64,000 bases of DNA from Halomonas daqiaonensis (GTDB lineage: Bacteria > Pseudomonadota > Gammaproteobacteria > Pseudomonadales > Halomonadaceae). The position numbers were made by a program, and so were the translations under genes. Shown here in pieces: positions 54,865 through 64,000 of the stretch. The first letter of the stretch is position 1. Each line of letters begins with the position of its first letter. Below the pieces are notes generated by a model. It was not told the DNA's origin, did no database searches, and worked only from the letters and a program-made list of their open reading frames with translations. The stretch is taken from contig NZ_FOBC01000007.1 of assembly GCF_900109725.1 (NCBI RefSeq), positions 1 through 64,000 of the forward strand, in the 5' to 3' direction.

Positions 54865-56052
54865 ATGGATCACCACGCCTACCGCCACACCCTGGTCGAC
54901 TGCCTCGCCGAGAGTGAATTGCCCTTTGCCCTCGAGGAGTTTGCGGCGCGTCGGCGCCGGGTGCGACAGGCCATGCAGGCCGCCGGGCTCGACGCATTGC
55001 TGCTGACCGACCCCGCCGATATCTTCTACCTGACCGGCTATCACACCTTCGAGGTCTCGGTGTACACCTGCTTGGTCGTCTCGGCCGACCGACTGGTTCT
55101 GCAGGTACCCTCCATCGAGACCGGCCCGGCCGTGGTCACCGCCACGGTGGACGAGATTCTGGGCTATCGCTGGGAAGGCATCGAGGAGGTGATCGCGCCG
55201 CTGGCCGAGATCCTCGCCCCCTTCCCTGCCATCGGCCTGGATGTCTTCGGGTCCGGCCTGCGTCACGGCGTCATCCGCGAGCTGCAGGCCCGCCTTGGCA
55301 GCGGGCGCTTCAGCGACGACGGCGGTGAGCTGCTAGACCGCATCCGCATCGTCAAGACACCGGCGGAACTCGACTGCCTGCGCGAGAGTGCGCAGATCAC
55401 CGCCGCCGGCCTGCGGGCGGCTATCGAGATCATTGCGCCCGGGGTCACCGACAACGAGGTCGCGGCAGAAGGCAGCCGGGCGCTGCTGGCGGCCGGCAGC
55501 GAGTTCATGAGCCTGCAGCCCATCGTCACCACCGGTCGGCGCATCAGCGTCATCCACGTCAACCACAAGCGCCATGTGATCGCCGCGGATGACCCGGTGT
55601 TTCTGGAGTTCGGCTCGGCCTTTCACCGCTACACCGCGCCAATGATGCGCACTGCCGTGGCCGGCCGGGCCAGCAGCGAGATGCAGGTGCTGCGCGATGT
55701 GTGTCGCGAGATGTTCGAGGCGCTGATCGCCGCGATGCGTCCCGGCCGCACCTTCGACGATGCCGCCCGTGCCGCCGAGGCAGTGCTGGCGCCCCATGCC
55801 GAGCGCGTGTTCTTCTCGGGGGTGTTCGGCTATGCGGTGGGGGCGCAGTTCCCTCCCAGCTGGGTCGAGGGCACCGGTTACATCGCCCGCGGCCAGCATC
55901 GCGAGTTCGCCGCCGACATGGTCTTCCATCTGCCGCTCTGCCTGCGACTGCCGGGGCAGTGGGGCATCGGGCTCAGCGACACCATGCGGGTCACCCCCGA
56001 GGGCGGCCAGCCGCTCACCGACAACGACTGGCAGCTGAGGGAAATGGCCTGA
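54865..56052 (+). CDS. M24-fold (creatinase/Xaa-Pro peptidase-like) protein without the metal ligands
   Basis: A 395-residue protein with a creatinase N-domain (about 20-150, RRRRVRQAMQAAGLDALLLTDPADIFYLTGY) and a pita-bread C-domain. At the five metal positions of M24 peptidases, several residues are changed: VFLEFGSAF in place of the first Asp, YTAPMMRT in place of CADMTRT, GYAVGAQFPP in place of GHGIG-H, and FHLPLCLRLPG in place of the IEPG glutamate. It therefore resembles creatinase-type or ectoine-hydrolase (DoeA)-type members, which act without metals. Which substrate it uses is not visible. Single gene. Confidence 0.8.
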   Translation: MDHHAYRHTLVDCLAESELPFALEEFAARRRRVRQAMQAAGLDALLLTDPADIFYLTGYHTFEVSVYTCLVVSADRLVLQVPSIETGPAVVTATVDEILGYRWEGIEEVIAPLAEILAPFPAIGLDVFGSGLRHGVIRELQARLGSGRFSDDGGELLDRIRIVKTPAELDCLRESAQITAAGLRAAIEIIAPGVTDNEVAAEGSRALLAAGSEFMSLQPIVTTGRRISVIHVNHKRHVIAADDPVFLEFGSAFHRYTAPMMRTAVAGRASSEMQVLRDVCREMFEALIAAMRPGRTFDDAARAAEAVLAPHAERVFFSGVFGYAVGAQFPPSWVEGTGYIARGQHREFAADMVFHLPLCLRLPGQWGIGLSDTMRVTPEGGQPLTDNDWQLREMA

Positions 56053-56250
56053 TCCTTGCTGCCTGGGCAATCACCGGTCGCCGAATCGGCAACCCCCGCC
56101 CTGATCCACGACAAGCCCTGCGTGGAAAGGGTGGCTGGTTGCAGGAGAGCGAATATAACTACACTAAAGGTATGGCGAGGGGATGCCCCTCTCGTCTTAT
56201 CCCGGTGCTTCCGGCGCCGGTCAGTCCATACCCCTGTTATGGAGGGTTTC

Positions 56251-56472
56251 ATGACACAGACCGTTACGGCTGCCTATGGCAGCAACGACAAGGCCGTCAA
56301 TGCCTTCGACGAGCTGGTCTCCGAGGGCTTTCCCCGGGAGAAGCTGTACCTCGACAAGGAGACCAACGAGGTCAAGGTGATCGTCCCGGACAACACCCAA
56401 CCTGAAGCCGAGACCATCCTGCGGCGCCACGAACCGGACGATGTCTCGTCGCAGCCCTTCGAGGACTCGTAG
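56251..56472 (+). CDS. Small acidic protein of 73 residues, possibly stress-related
   Basis: MTQTVTAAYGSNDKAVNAFDELVSEGFPREKLYLD..., with GGAGGG four bases upstream of the ATG. The beginning recalls general-stress GSP17M-type domains (an ACT-like strand-helix pattern), but it is short. Promoter-like TTGCAG (56139) and TACACT (56160) are 15 bp apart, a weak match. I cannot assign function. Confidence 0.65.
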   Translation: MTQTVTAAYGSNDKAVNAFDELVSEGFPREKLYLDKETNEVKVIVPDNTQPEAETILRRHEPDDVSSQPFEDS

Positions 56473-56812
56473 CGACTCCGGCCCGACAGGGTCTAGGAGA
56501 TCTAGGAGAGGAGATGCCACGGTCGTGGAAGACACACCCATAGGGTACTGTCGACCCGGCCGTCCTCATTCTTAGCGGGAGCCTGCCCTACCCACGTCTA
56601 CCAGACCAGCGCCAGGCCCGTTGCCATCGAGGCGACCATGGGCAAGCCCTCCCGGCACCGTCGGATGGTCGGTGAACTCTTTCATGGTGGCTCTAGGCGG
56701 CGTCTGCTTCAATGGCTGATACAGGAAAGTGCCGGGTCATCGGCCCGCACACATTCCTGGGGTCGAGTCGATACCCTCTAACTCTGGATTCAACGCAAGG
56801 GTTTCCCGTGAC

Positions 56813-59800
56813 ATGAATGGCGAGTCGCTTGCCCCCGAGGCGTTGTCCGAGAGCGGTCATCGGGATACACGTCGTCGCGCCATCGCCCTCTACGTGCTGG
56901 CTCTGCTGGCTCTGCTGCTTCTGTTCGCCGTTATCCTGCTGGACCAGCATCGGCGTGACCTTGAGATGGGCCGGGAGCATGCCAGCGCTCGGGCCGACCT
57001 GGTGGCCGAATGGGTGGCCACTACCTTCGCCTTGAGCGAGCATGCACTGGGAGGACTGTCGCAGTTGCTCGATACGCCTCCGGATCGGGGTGCGACGAGA
57101 CTGGCGCTCACCCCGAGTGATTTCGAGACCCTATTGGCCGGTCAGCGTGACCGGCTTGCCTTCATCGATGAGCTGAGCCTGGTGGATGCGGCAGGGCGTG
57201 TCATTGCCTCCTCTGCGCCCCATTGGCCGCCTGACTACAACGTCAGCACCCGATCCTTCTATCTCGCCTTCCGTGAAGATTCCAGTCTCGAATCCCTGGT
57301 GACGCCGCTCTATTGGTCGCCATTCAGGCAGACCTACCATCTCGTCCATGCCCTTCGCCTGCAGGGGCCAGATGGCAAGTTCCGGGGGCTGGCCGTGGTG
57401 CGGCTCAATCCAGCGATCTTCGGCGAGGCCCTCGAGCGATTAGACATGACACGAGGCGAGAGCATCGCCATCGCCGATACCGAGATGCGACTGATCACTC
57501 GCCGGCCGGCCTTCGATGAGGGGGGCGCCATGGACGTGCTCGGCACCCCGGTCAGCGAGCCGCTGACCCGAGCCTTCCTCGACAGTGGCGAGGTATCGAC
57601 GACCCTGCTTACGGCCTCACCGCTGGATGGCAGTGAGCGATTCTATGCCATGCAGCGCGTGGCGGACCTGCCCTTGCTGGTGGTAGTCGGCGAGGAGGTC
57701 GAGGTGCTGCTGGCCGGCTGGTGGCAGCGGCTCTGGCTGCAGGGCGGCATCTTTCTGGTGGTGGCGGCGCTGGGCTGGTGGCTGCTGCGCCATTACCTGG
57801 GCCGGCTGCGGCTGGAAGGGGAGCTCCGCCGGCGCTTGGTGGAGCGTGAGCAGGCCCGTCGGGCGGTGCAGGACCGAGAGGCGCGAATGCAGGCCCTGGT
57901 CGGTTCGATCCAGGACATGATCCTCGTATTCGATGCCCATGGGCGTTTCGTCTATGTCCATGCCGTGGACCGGGACCAGCTGCTCGAGGACCCCGAAACG
58001 CTGCTGCAGCGCCATTATCGCGGGGTTCTGCCCGATGCGGTGTCGCGGCAGTTCGATCAGGCCCTGGCCGAGCTGAAGGCCACCGGTGAACCGGTGGAGA
58101 CCGAGTATCGCGTCATCCTGGCCGGCGTGCCCCGCGACTTCCAGGCCATCCTCAGTCCGCTGGCCGAGGAGGGCGACGGCTCCAGCGGCGTGCTGGCCGT
58201 CGTGCGCGAGGTGACCCAGTCCCGTGCCACCGAGGCCCAGTTGCGCATCGCCGCCACCGCCTTCGAGACGCACATGGGCATGGTCATCACCGATGCCCAG
58301 GCCAGGATCCTCAAGGTCAACGATACCTTCACTCGCATCACCGGCTACTCCGAGGCGGAGGTGTTGGGCCGCAATCCCAGCCTGCTCAGTTCCGGACGCC
58401 ACGACGAGGCCTTCTACCAGCACCTCTGGGCATGCGTGCGGGAGAACGGCAGTTGGCAGGGCGAGATCTGGAATCGGCGCAGGAACGGCGAGGTGTACCC
58501 CGAGTGGCTGACCATCAGCGCGGTACACGACGAGGCCGGCGAGCTAACGCACTATGTGGCCACCTTCAGCGATATTTCTCAACGCAAGGCCGCCGAGGCG
58601 GAGATACACCAGCTCGCCTTCTATGACCCCCTGACCGGGGTACCCAACCGCCGGCTGCTGCTTGACCACCTCGAGGACGCGCTCAAGGAAAGCTATCGCA
58701 GCGAGCAGTTCGGCGCGCTGCTCTACCTCGACCTGGATAACTTCAAGCAGGTCAACGACACCTTGGGATACCACGCCGGCGACCAGTTGCTGCAGCAGGT
58801 CGCAGGCCGACTGACGGGGGTGTTGCGCGCGAGTGATACGCTGGCTCGGTTGGACGGCGACGAGTTTGCCGTGCTGCTCCGCGACCTGGGCCGCGACCCT
58901 CAGCGCGTGGCGGTTCTCGTCGAACGCGTCGCTTACAAGCTGCTCGGGGTGCTCCAGGCGTCGGTCACTGTGGTCGGGAGCTCGGTGACGATGACCGGCA
59001 GCATCGGTATCACGCTCTACCGTGATCACGGCACGACCCTCGATGAGATCCTCCAGCAGGCCGACATGGCCCTCTTCCAGGCCAAGCAGGCCGGGCGCGA
59101 CACTTTGCGCTTCTTCGATCCGGCCATGCAGGCAAGGCTTCATGCCCGTGCGCGACTCGAGGCGGATCTACGCCAGGCGTTGGCCCGGAACGAGTTCCTG
59201 CTCTACTACCAGCCTCAGGTAAATGCCGACCGGCGTATGGTCGGGGTCGAGGCACTGCTGCGCTGGCAGCATCCGGAGCGCGGCCTGGTCTCCCCGGGCG
59301 AGTTCATTCCGTTGGCCGAGGAGAACCGGCTGATCGTGCCCCTTGGCGACTGGGTGCTGGAGACCGCCTGCCGGCAGTTGGCGGCTTGGGCCGAGGATCC
59401 CGCCACGGCCGGCCTCACGGTCTCGGTGAACGTCAGTGCCCAGCAGTTCCGCGAGACGGATTTCGTCGCGCGGGTGCTGGCCACCCTGGAGCGCACCGGC
59501 GCCCGTCCTGAGCGGCTCAAGCTCGAGGTGACCGAGAGCCTGTTCGTCGATAATCGCGACGAGGCCCGCGAGACCATGCGGCTCCTCAGGGAGCACGGCG
59601 TGAGCTTCTCACTGGACGACTTCGGCACTGGCTACTCCTCGCTCTCTTACCTCAGGCGTCTGCCGATGGATCAGCTCAAGATCGATCAGTCCTTCGTGCT
59701 TGACCTGCTGGCGGACGAGGCCTGTGCGGCCATCGTCGTCAGCATCATCACCCTCTCCCAGAGCCTGCACTTGGAGGTGATCGCCGAGGGGGTCGAGACC

Positions 59801-59902
59801 GAGGCCCAGCAGGGCTGGCTGGCGGCGCATGGTTGTCACGCCTTCCAGGGCTACCTCTTCGGACGGCCGGTGCCGGTAGAGGCATTGGCCCTCGATACCT
59901 GA
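56813..59902 (+). CDS. Membrane sensor with double PAS, GGDEF and EAL domains
   Basis: A 1029-residue protein. A first TM helix (YVLALLALLLLFAVILL), a periplasmic Cache-like domain of about 230 residues and a second TM helix (GGIFLVVAALGWWLLRH) are followed by two PAS domains, a GGDEF domain and an EAL domain. The GGDEF signature reads RLDGDEFAV, with Asp in place of the first Gly. The EAL domain has VEALLRWQHP, NVSAQQFRET, DDFGTGYSSLSYLRRLP and KIDQSFV, all active-site residues. It may be a phosphodiesterase with an altered cyclase part. ATG 56813 is preferred; GTG 56729 would add 28 residues. Confidence 0.85.
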   Translation: MNGESLAPEALSESGHRDTRRRAIALYVLALLALLLLFAVILLDQHRRDLEMGREHASARADLVAEWVATTFALSEHALGGLSQLLDTPPDRGATRLALTPSDFETLLAGQRDRLAFIDELSLVDAAGRVIASSAPHWPPDYNVSTRSFYLAFREDSSLESLVTPLYWSPFRQTYHLVHALRLQGPDGKFRGLAVVRLNPAIFGEALERLDMTRGESIAIADTEMRLITRRPAFDEGGAMDVLGTPVSEPLTRAFLDSGEVSTTLLTASPLDGSERFYAMQRVADLPLLVVVGEEVEVLLAGWWQRLWLQGGIFLVVAALGWWLLRHYLGRLRLEGELRRRLVEREQARRAVQDREARMQALVGSIQDMILVFDAHGRFVYVHAVDRDQLLEDPETLLQRHYRGVLPDAVSRQFDQALAELKATGEPVETEYRVILAGVPRDFQAILSPLAEEGDGSSGVLAVVREVTQSRATEAQLRIAATAFETHMGMVITDAQARILKVNDTFTRITGYSEAEVLGRNPSLLSSGRHDEAFYQHLWACVRENGSWQGEIWNRRRNGEVYPEWLTISAVHDEAGELTHYVATFSDISQRKAAEAEIHQLAFYDPLTGVPNRRLLLDHLEDALKESYRSEQFGALLYLDLDNFKQVNDTLGYHAGDQLLQQVAGRLTGVLRASDTLARLDGDEFAVLLRDLGRDPQRVAVLVERVAYKLLGVLQASVTVVGSSVTMTGSIGITLYRDHGTTLDEILQQADMALFQAKQAGRDTLRFFDPAMQARLHARARLEADLRQALARNEFLLYYQPQVNADRRMVGVEALLRWQHPERGLVSPGEFIPLAEENRLIVPLGDWVLETACRQLAAWAEDPATAGLTVSVNVSAQQFRETDFVARVLATLERTGARPERLKLEVTESLFVDNRDEARETMRLLREHGVSFSLDDFGTGYSSLSYLRRLPMDQLKIDQSFVLDLLADEACAAIVVSIITLSQSLHLEVIAEGVETEAQQGWLAAHGCHAFQGYLFGRPVPVEALALDT

Positions 59903-59911
59903 TCCGCGGTC

Positions 59912-61885
59912 TCAGTCCTCGCTGTCGCCCAGGTGGGCCCGGGCCTCCTCGGCGCTCTCGTAGATATGCGGCGAGACGGCGCGTGCCTCCAGGGCGTGGC
60001 CGAGCTTGCGGCGCATGAAGCCGCTGGTGGTGTAGCGGGTCACCCGGGTGTAGAAGCGCTGCTCGAGGCCGCGCACCATCTCGGTGTAGGGGGCGAGCAG
60101 GCTGTCGTCGATGCGGCAGTGGTCGTAGTTGACGATGGCCTGGACCCGGCGGCCCAGCGGAGCGAGACGACGCTCGACCTCCTGTTCGATGGCCTCGATG
60201 TCCGCCCGGGAGGTGACGCGCAGGTGCTCGAAGTTGATGAAGAGAATGCCTGCCTCCTCGTCGAGGCTGAAGCGCTGCGCCAGCGGCTGGTCGAGCAGTT
60301 CCTCGGCGAGCCCCATGGGCGCCTCGCGGAAGATCCGCGCGTCCATCAGCCGGGGTGGCTCGGGCATCCGCGGCGTGAAGTCCATCAGCGCCAGGACGTC
60401 GCGCTCCAGATCGACTCCCGGGGCAATCTCGGTGAGGGTGAGGCCCTCCGGGGTGAGCTCGAACACCGCCCGCTCGGTGACATAGCAGACCGGCTTGCCG
60501 TCCGCGGCGGCGAGCGTCCCGCTGAAGGTGCGATGCTCCACCTCGGCGACGAACTTGCTCTGGCCGCCGGGGGGCGCCTCGAGGCGCCCGTCGACGATGG
60601 CTAGGGCCTCCCTGGTGGCCACGAAGGTGCCCATGAACACCACCTTGCGGGCATTCTGGCTGATGTTGATGAAGCCGCCGGCGCCGGCCAGTCGGGGGCC
60701 GAAGCGCGAGACATTGACGTGGCCCGCGCCGTCCACCTGGGCCATGCCCAGGAAGGCGATGTCGAGCCCACCGCCGTCGTAGAAGTCGAACTGGGCCGGC
60801 TGGTCGATGATCGCCTGGGTGTTCAGTGCCGCGCCGAAGTCGAGCCCGCCGGCCGGCAGCCCGCCGATCACCCCGGGCTCGGCGGTCAGGGTCAGGTGCT
60901 CGAGCAGGCGCTCCTCGCTCGCCACCGCGCCGACGCCCTCGGGCATGCCGATCCCCAGATTGACCACGCTGTTGGGCCTGAGCTCGAAGGCCGCGCGCCG
61001 GGCGATGATCTTGCGGGCCGAGAGCGGCAGCGGCTCTGGCGTTGCCATGGGGGCGCGGATCTCGCCGGAGAAGGCCGGGTTGTAGGCGGTGCGGAAGGTC
61101 TGCCAGTGGTGGGCGGGATCCTCGCAGACCACCACGCAGTCGACCAGGATGCCGGGGATCTTCACGTCCTTGGGGTGCAGGGTGCCGTGCTCGGCGAGGC
61201 GCTCCACCTGCACGATCACCACGCCCCCGGCGTTGCGCACCGCCGTGGCGATGGCCAGCGCCTCCAGGGTCAGGGCCTCGCGCTCCATGCTGACGTTGCC
61301 CAGGGTGTCGGCGGTGGTGCCGCGCAGCAGCGCCACCTGCAGCGGCAGGGCCCGGTAGAAGAGGTACTCCTCGCCGTCGATGGGCAGCAGCGAGACGCGC
61401 TCCTCGGTGGTGACGTCGTTGATCCTGCCGCCGCCCAGGCGCGGGTCGACGAAGGTGCCCAGGCCCACCCGGGTGAGGGTGCCGGGCTTGCCGGCGGCGA
61501 TGTCGCGGAAGAGGTGCGAGATCACCCCCTGAGGGAGGTTCCAGGCCTGGATGTGCCCCTCGAGGGCGAGCTTCTGCAGGGCGGGCACCAGCCCCCAGTG
61601 GCCGCCGATCACCCTCGCCACCAGCCCCTCGTGACCCAGGTGGTTGAGCCCGCGCTCCTTGCCGTCGCCCTGGCCGGCGGCATACATCAGGGTCAGGTCG
61701 CGGGGCTCGCCGGTCTCCAGGAAGCGTCCCTCCAGGGCCACGGCGAGCCCCTCGGCGAAGCCGATACCGACAAAGCCGCCGGTCGCTACGGCGTCGCCGT
61801 CGCGGATCAGATTCACGGCCTCGCGGGCGGAGACGACTTTGCCTTTCGCGGTGAAGGGCTGGCGGGAGAGCAGCGGATGGGGCAT
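59912..61885 (-). CDS. Acetate/3-oxoacid CoA-transferase (YdiF-like, fused alpha and beta)
   Basis: A 657-residue type I CoA-transferase with both subunits in one chain. The N-terminal half starts [26 protein letters not shown] with the GxGG-like CoA loop; the C-terminal half has [15 protein letters not shown] and the catalytic-Glu-type region. It moves CoA between acetate or acetoacetate and other acids, cytosolic. About 110 extra C-terminal residues ([25 protein letters not shown]) follow, resembling YdiF. AGGACG precedes the ATG. Convergent with the GGDEF-EAL gene, 9 bp apart. Confidence 0.88.
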   Translation of the reverse strand: MPHPLLSRQPFTAKGKVVSAREAVNLIRDGDAVATGGFVGIGFAEGLAVALEGRFLETGEPRDLTLMYAAGQGDGKERGLNHLGHEGLVARVIGGHWGLVPALQKLALEGHIQAWNLPQGVISHLFRDIAAGKPGTLTRVGLGTFVDPRLGGGRINDVTTEERVSLLPIDGEEYLFYRALPLQVALLRGTTADTLGNVSMEREALTLEALAIATAVRNAGGVVIVQVERLAEHGTLHPKDVKIPGILVDCVVVCEDPAHHWQTFRTAYNPAFSGEIRAPMATPEPLPLSARKIIARRAAFELRPNSVVNLGIGMPEGVGAVASEERLLEHLTLTAEPGVIGGLPAGGLDFGAALNTQAIIDQPAQFDFYDGGGLDIAFLGMAQVDGAGHVNVSRFGPRLAGAGGFINISQNARKVVFMGTFVATREALAIVDGRLEAPPGGQSKFVAEVEHRTFSGTLAAADGKPVCYVTERAVFELTPEGLTLTEIAPGVDLERDVLALMDFTPRMPEPPRLMDARIFREAPMGLAEELLDQPLAQRFSLDEEAGILFINFEHLRVTSRADIEAIEQEVERRLAPLGRRVQAIVNYDHCRIDDSLLAPYTEMVRGLEQRFYTRVTRYTTSGFMRRKLGHALEARAVSPHIYESAEEARAHLGDSED

Positions 61886-61999
61886 GGCGGGCGTCCTGGT
61901 GATCGTTTCTTGTAATGGTTCTTTGTGTTCGCTCCTTCACGGTAGCACGCGCCCCCGGGTGCTGGCAGGGCTTGCCAGGCAGGGAAAAAATGTCGAATA

Positions 62000-62015
62000 C
62001 TATACATATAAACAG
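62000..62015 (+). promoter_or_regulatory. LexA (SOS) box of umuDC
   Basis: CTATACATATAAACAG fits CTGT-N8-ACAG with one change in the left half (CTAT), and it is flanked by TA on both sides as in strong E. coli boxes. It is 21 bp before the umuD ATG, where it would overlap the promoter. Confidence 0.75.
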
Positions 62016-62036
62016 TATTTGGCGGAGAGGCCTCTG

Positions 62037-62492
62037 ATGTCGTCGATATCCACCACCGCCCGGATGATCGGCCGCGCCGTGCTGCTCCCCGGCGAGTCGG
62101 CCCAGCCGCTGATGGGCTGCCGGGTTCGGGCGGGCTTTCCCAGCCCCGCCGACGACCACCTGGATGTGGAGATCGACCTGCACGCCCATGTGGTGAAGCG
62201 CCCGGCCGCCACCTACTTCGTGCGCGCCGAGGGCGACTCCATGCTGGGTGACGGTATCCACGACGGCGATCTGCTGGTGGTGGACCGCAGCCTGGAGCCG
62301 CTGCCCGGGCGGGTGGTGGTGATCGCCGTGGATGGCGAGCCCACCGTGAAGCGCCTGGAACGCCGTGGCGAGCAGACCTTCCTGATGGCCAGCAACCCGC
62401 GCTTCGCGCCGATTCCGCTGGCGGGCCGCGAATGTGAGGTGTGGGGCGTGGTCACCCATGTGCTCCATGCATTGCCGGGGGGCGAGCCGTGA
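62037..62492 (+). CDS. umuD: UmuD, SOS-mutagenesis accessory protein (self-cleaving)
   Basis: 151 residues. The LexA-like serine protease has S68 (EGDSML) and K105 (PTVKRL), offset by eight from the E. coli residues S60 and K97. The cleavage site is A32-G33 in [11 protein letters not shown]. coli has Cys-Gly. RecA filaments trigger cleavage to UmuD', which joins UmuC as Pol V. ATG 62037 follows GGAGAGG by six bases. The gene overlaps umuC by 4 bp. Confidence 0.93.
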   Translation: MSSISTTARMIGRAVLLPGESAQPLMGCRVRAGFPSPADDHLDVEIDLHAHVVKRPAATYFVRAEGDSMLGDGIHDGDLLVVDRSLEPLPGRVVVIAVDGEPTVKRLERRGEQTFLMASNPRFAPIPLAGRECEVWGVVTHVLHALPGGEP

Positions 62493-63763
62493 TCGCCCTG
62501 GTCGACTGCAACAACTTTTACGTCAGCTGCGAGCGTGTCTTCGACCCGCGCCTGGAGGGGCGGCCGGTCGGCGTGCTCTCCAACAACGACGGCTGTGTGG
62601 TGGCGCGCTCCAACGAACTCAAGGCACTGGGCGTGGCGATGGGGGCGCCGATGCATCTGCTGCCGCCGGCCATTCGCCGCCAGGCGGTACTGCTCTCCAG
62701 CAACTATGCGCTCTACGGTGACATGAGCCGGCGGGTCAATCTGATCCTGGCCGAGTTCTCGCCGGACGTGGAGGTCTACTCCATCGACGAGAGCTTCGTG
62801 GGCTTTTCCGGGTTCGCCTCGGCCGGCCTGGAGGCCCATGCCCAGCGGCTGCGCGAGACCGTACGCCGCGATACCGGCATTCCGGTCTGCGTGGGGTTGG
62901 CACCGACCCGGGTGCTGGCCAAGGTGGCCAACCGGGCAGCCAAGAAGCTTCCTGCCTATGAGGGCGTCTGCCTGCTCGAGGCCGACGGCCCCGCCACTCG
63001 GGCGCTGCTCGAGGGGCTGCCGGTGACCGAGCTGTGGGGCGTGGCGCGACGCACCGCCGAACGCTTGGCGCTGATGGAGATCCACACCGCCTGGCAGCTG
63101 CGCCAGGCCGATCCCAAGCAGATCCGGCGCCATTTCTCGGTGGTGCTGGAGCGCATCGTCTGGGAGCTGCGCGGTCGCCCGGCCATCCTGCTCGATGACA
63201 TCAATGCGCCGCGCCAGCGCATCATGGTCTCGCGCTCCTTCGGGCGGTTGACCGGTGCCTTGCCCGATCTGCAGGAGGCCGTGCGCCAGCACGTCGCCCG
63301 CGGGGCCGAGAAGCTGCGTGGCCAGGGCAGCCAGGCCCGGGCGCTGATGGTCTTTGTGCGCACCAACCAGCACCTGGCCGGCGAGCGCCAGTACCGCAAC
63401 AGCGTGGTGGTGCCGTTGCCGGCCCCCAGCGACGACAGCCGCGAGCTGCTCGAGGCCGCTGCTCGGGGGCTCGCGGCGATCTTCCTCGAGGGTGTGCGTT
63501 ACCAGAAATGCGGAGTGATGCTGCTCGACCTGGTGGAGGCCGACTGCCACCAGCTCTCGCTGCTGGCTCCGCGCAGCGAGGGGGCGCGCGGGCGCAGCCA
63601 GCGGCTGATGGCGACGGTGGACCGGCTCAATCGTGAGATGGGCCGTGATACCGTGCGCTTCGGCCTGCCACGCCAAGGCACCGCCTGGGCGCTGCGCTGC
63701 GAGCGGCGTACCTCGCGCTACACCACGCGCTGGAACGAGTTGATGCGGGTCAAGACACGCTGA
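62489..63763 (+). CDS. umuC: UmuC, catalytic subunit of DNA polymerase V
   Basis: A 424-residue Y-family polymerase (E. coli UmuC 422). Palm residues include [18 protein letters not shown] (catalytic Asp) and [13 protein letters not shown] (Asp-Glu), then little-finger domain after MVSRSFGRL. Performs error-prone translesion synthesis with UmuD'2. The start is GTG 62489, overlapping the umuD stop (GTGA); the frame is open back to 62441 inside umuD. Confidence 0.95.
   Translation: MIALVDCNNFYVSCERVFDPRLEGRPVGVLSNNDGCVVARSNELKALGVAMGAPMHLLPPAIRRQAVLLSSNYALYGDMSRRVNLILAEFSPDVEVYSIDESFVGFSGFASAGLEAHAQRLRETVRRDTGIPVCVGLAPTRVLAKVANRAAKKLPAYEGVCLLEADGPATRALLEGLPVTELWGVARRTAERLALMEIHTAWQLRQADPKQIRRHFSVVLERIVWELRGRPAILLDDINAPRQRIMVSRSFGRLTGALPDLQEAVRQHVARGAEKLRGQGSQARALMVFVRTNQHLAGERQYRNSVVVPLPAPSDDSRELLEAAARGLAAIFLEGVRYQKCGVMLLDLVEADCHQLSLLAPRSEGARGRSQRLMATVDRLNREMGRDTVRFGLPRQGTAWALRCERRTSRYTTRWNELMRVKTR

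Positions 63764-64000
<237 letters not shown>

Noticed and set aside
56638..56781. A 47-codon plus-strand ORF (MGKPSRHRRM...)
   Set aside because: Arg/Ser-rich, no ribosome binding site and no recognisable pattern; likely chance.
59748..62468. A 906-codon minus-strand ORF spanning the CoA-transferase and umuD
   Set aside because: It overlaps three convincing genes and has the Arg/Ala/Gly/Pro composition of a GC-rich shadow frame.

Overview
The window is a 64 kb piece of a GC-rich gammaproteobacterial chromosome, most likely from the family Halomonadaceae (Halomonas or a close relative). The evidence is the high GC content, a trkH/trkA potassium-uptake cluster, a TctCBA/TctDE tricarboxylate system, an ArgA of the AA-kinase plus GNAT type, and GuaB, GuaA, XseA, UmuDC and MltF of gammaproteobacterial type. 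The genus is inferred from gene content only. The window opens inside trkA and closes inside a short-chain dehydrogenase.

Layout. 1-6.3 kb (minus strand): potassium homeostasis, with trkH, a shortened KdpD-like kinase, a KdpE-like regulator and trkA in one overlapping operon, next to a voltage-gated-type K+ channel and a CYTH triphosphatase. 6.3-8.4 kb (plus): a PhoU-like DUF47 protein and a Pit phosphate permease. 8.5-9.8 kb: argA. 9.8-14.1 kb: a gene-free stretch with the signature of a sigma-54-controlled small RNA, followed by the glrK-qseG-glrR operon. 14.2-17.5 kb (minus): 1-Cys peroxiredoxin, xseA and an AbrB-type membrane protein. 17.6-23.8 kb: tctCBA (minus), divergent from tctDE plus a periplasmic binding protein (plus). 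23.9-27.1 kb: guaB-guaA.

27.1-38.4 kb is the accessory part. It holds a RhuM-family gene, a HipA C-terminal remnant, a secreted protein with 17-residue tandem repeats, a 24-residue SEC-C microprotein, yghU, a DUF2267 protein, a Na+/Ca2+ exchanger, and two adjacent c-di-GMP genes. One of these, a PAS-GGDEF cyclase, is split by a complete IS1380-family element with a 5-bp target duplication. 38.4-64 kb is mostly single genes: a double-CDGSH/glutamate-synthase fusion, a zinc-free MDR oxidoreductase, an alpha/beta hydrolase, an unrecognised 665-residue protein, mltF, a Tat-exported aldo/keto reductase, dbpA, a RIO kinase, an FtsH paralog, yeeN, an M24-fold protein without metal ligands, a PAS-GGDEF-EAL sensor, a CoA-transferase, and umuDC behind a LexA box.

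The most interesting region is 9.84-10.47 kb. Three GTC-N10-GAC-like sites (one a perfect 18-bp palindrome), a -24/-12 promoter and a strong intrinsic terminator bracket about 380 nt with no credible ORF. That segment carries 11 GGA motifs, several in hairpin loops. It lies exactly where enterobacteria carry glmY, directly upstream of glrK. This suggests a GlrR/sigma-54-controlled small RNA outside the enterobacteria that may bind CsrA/RsmA rather than act as a GlmY orthologue.
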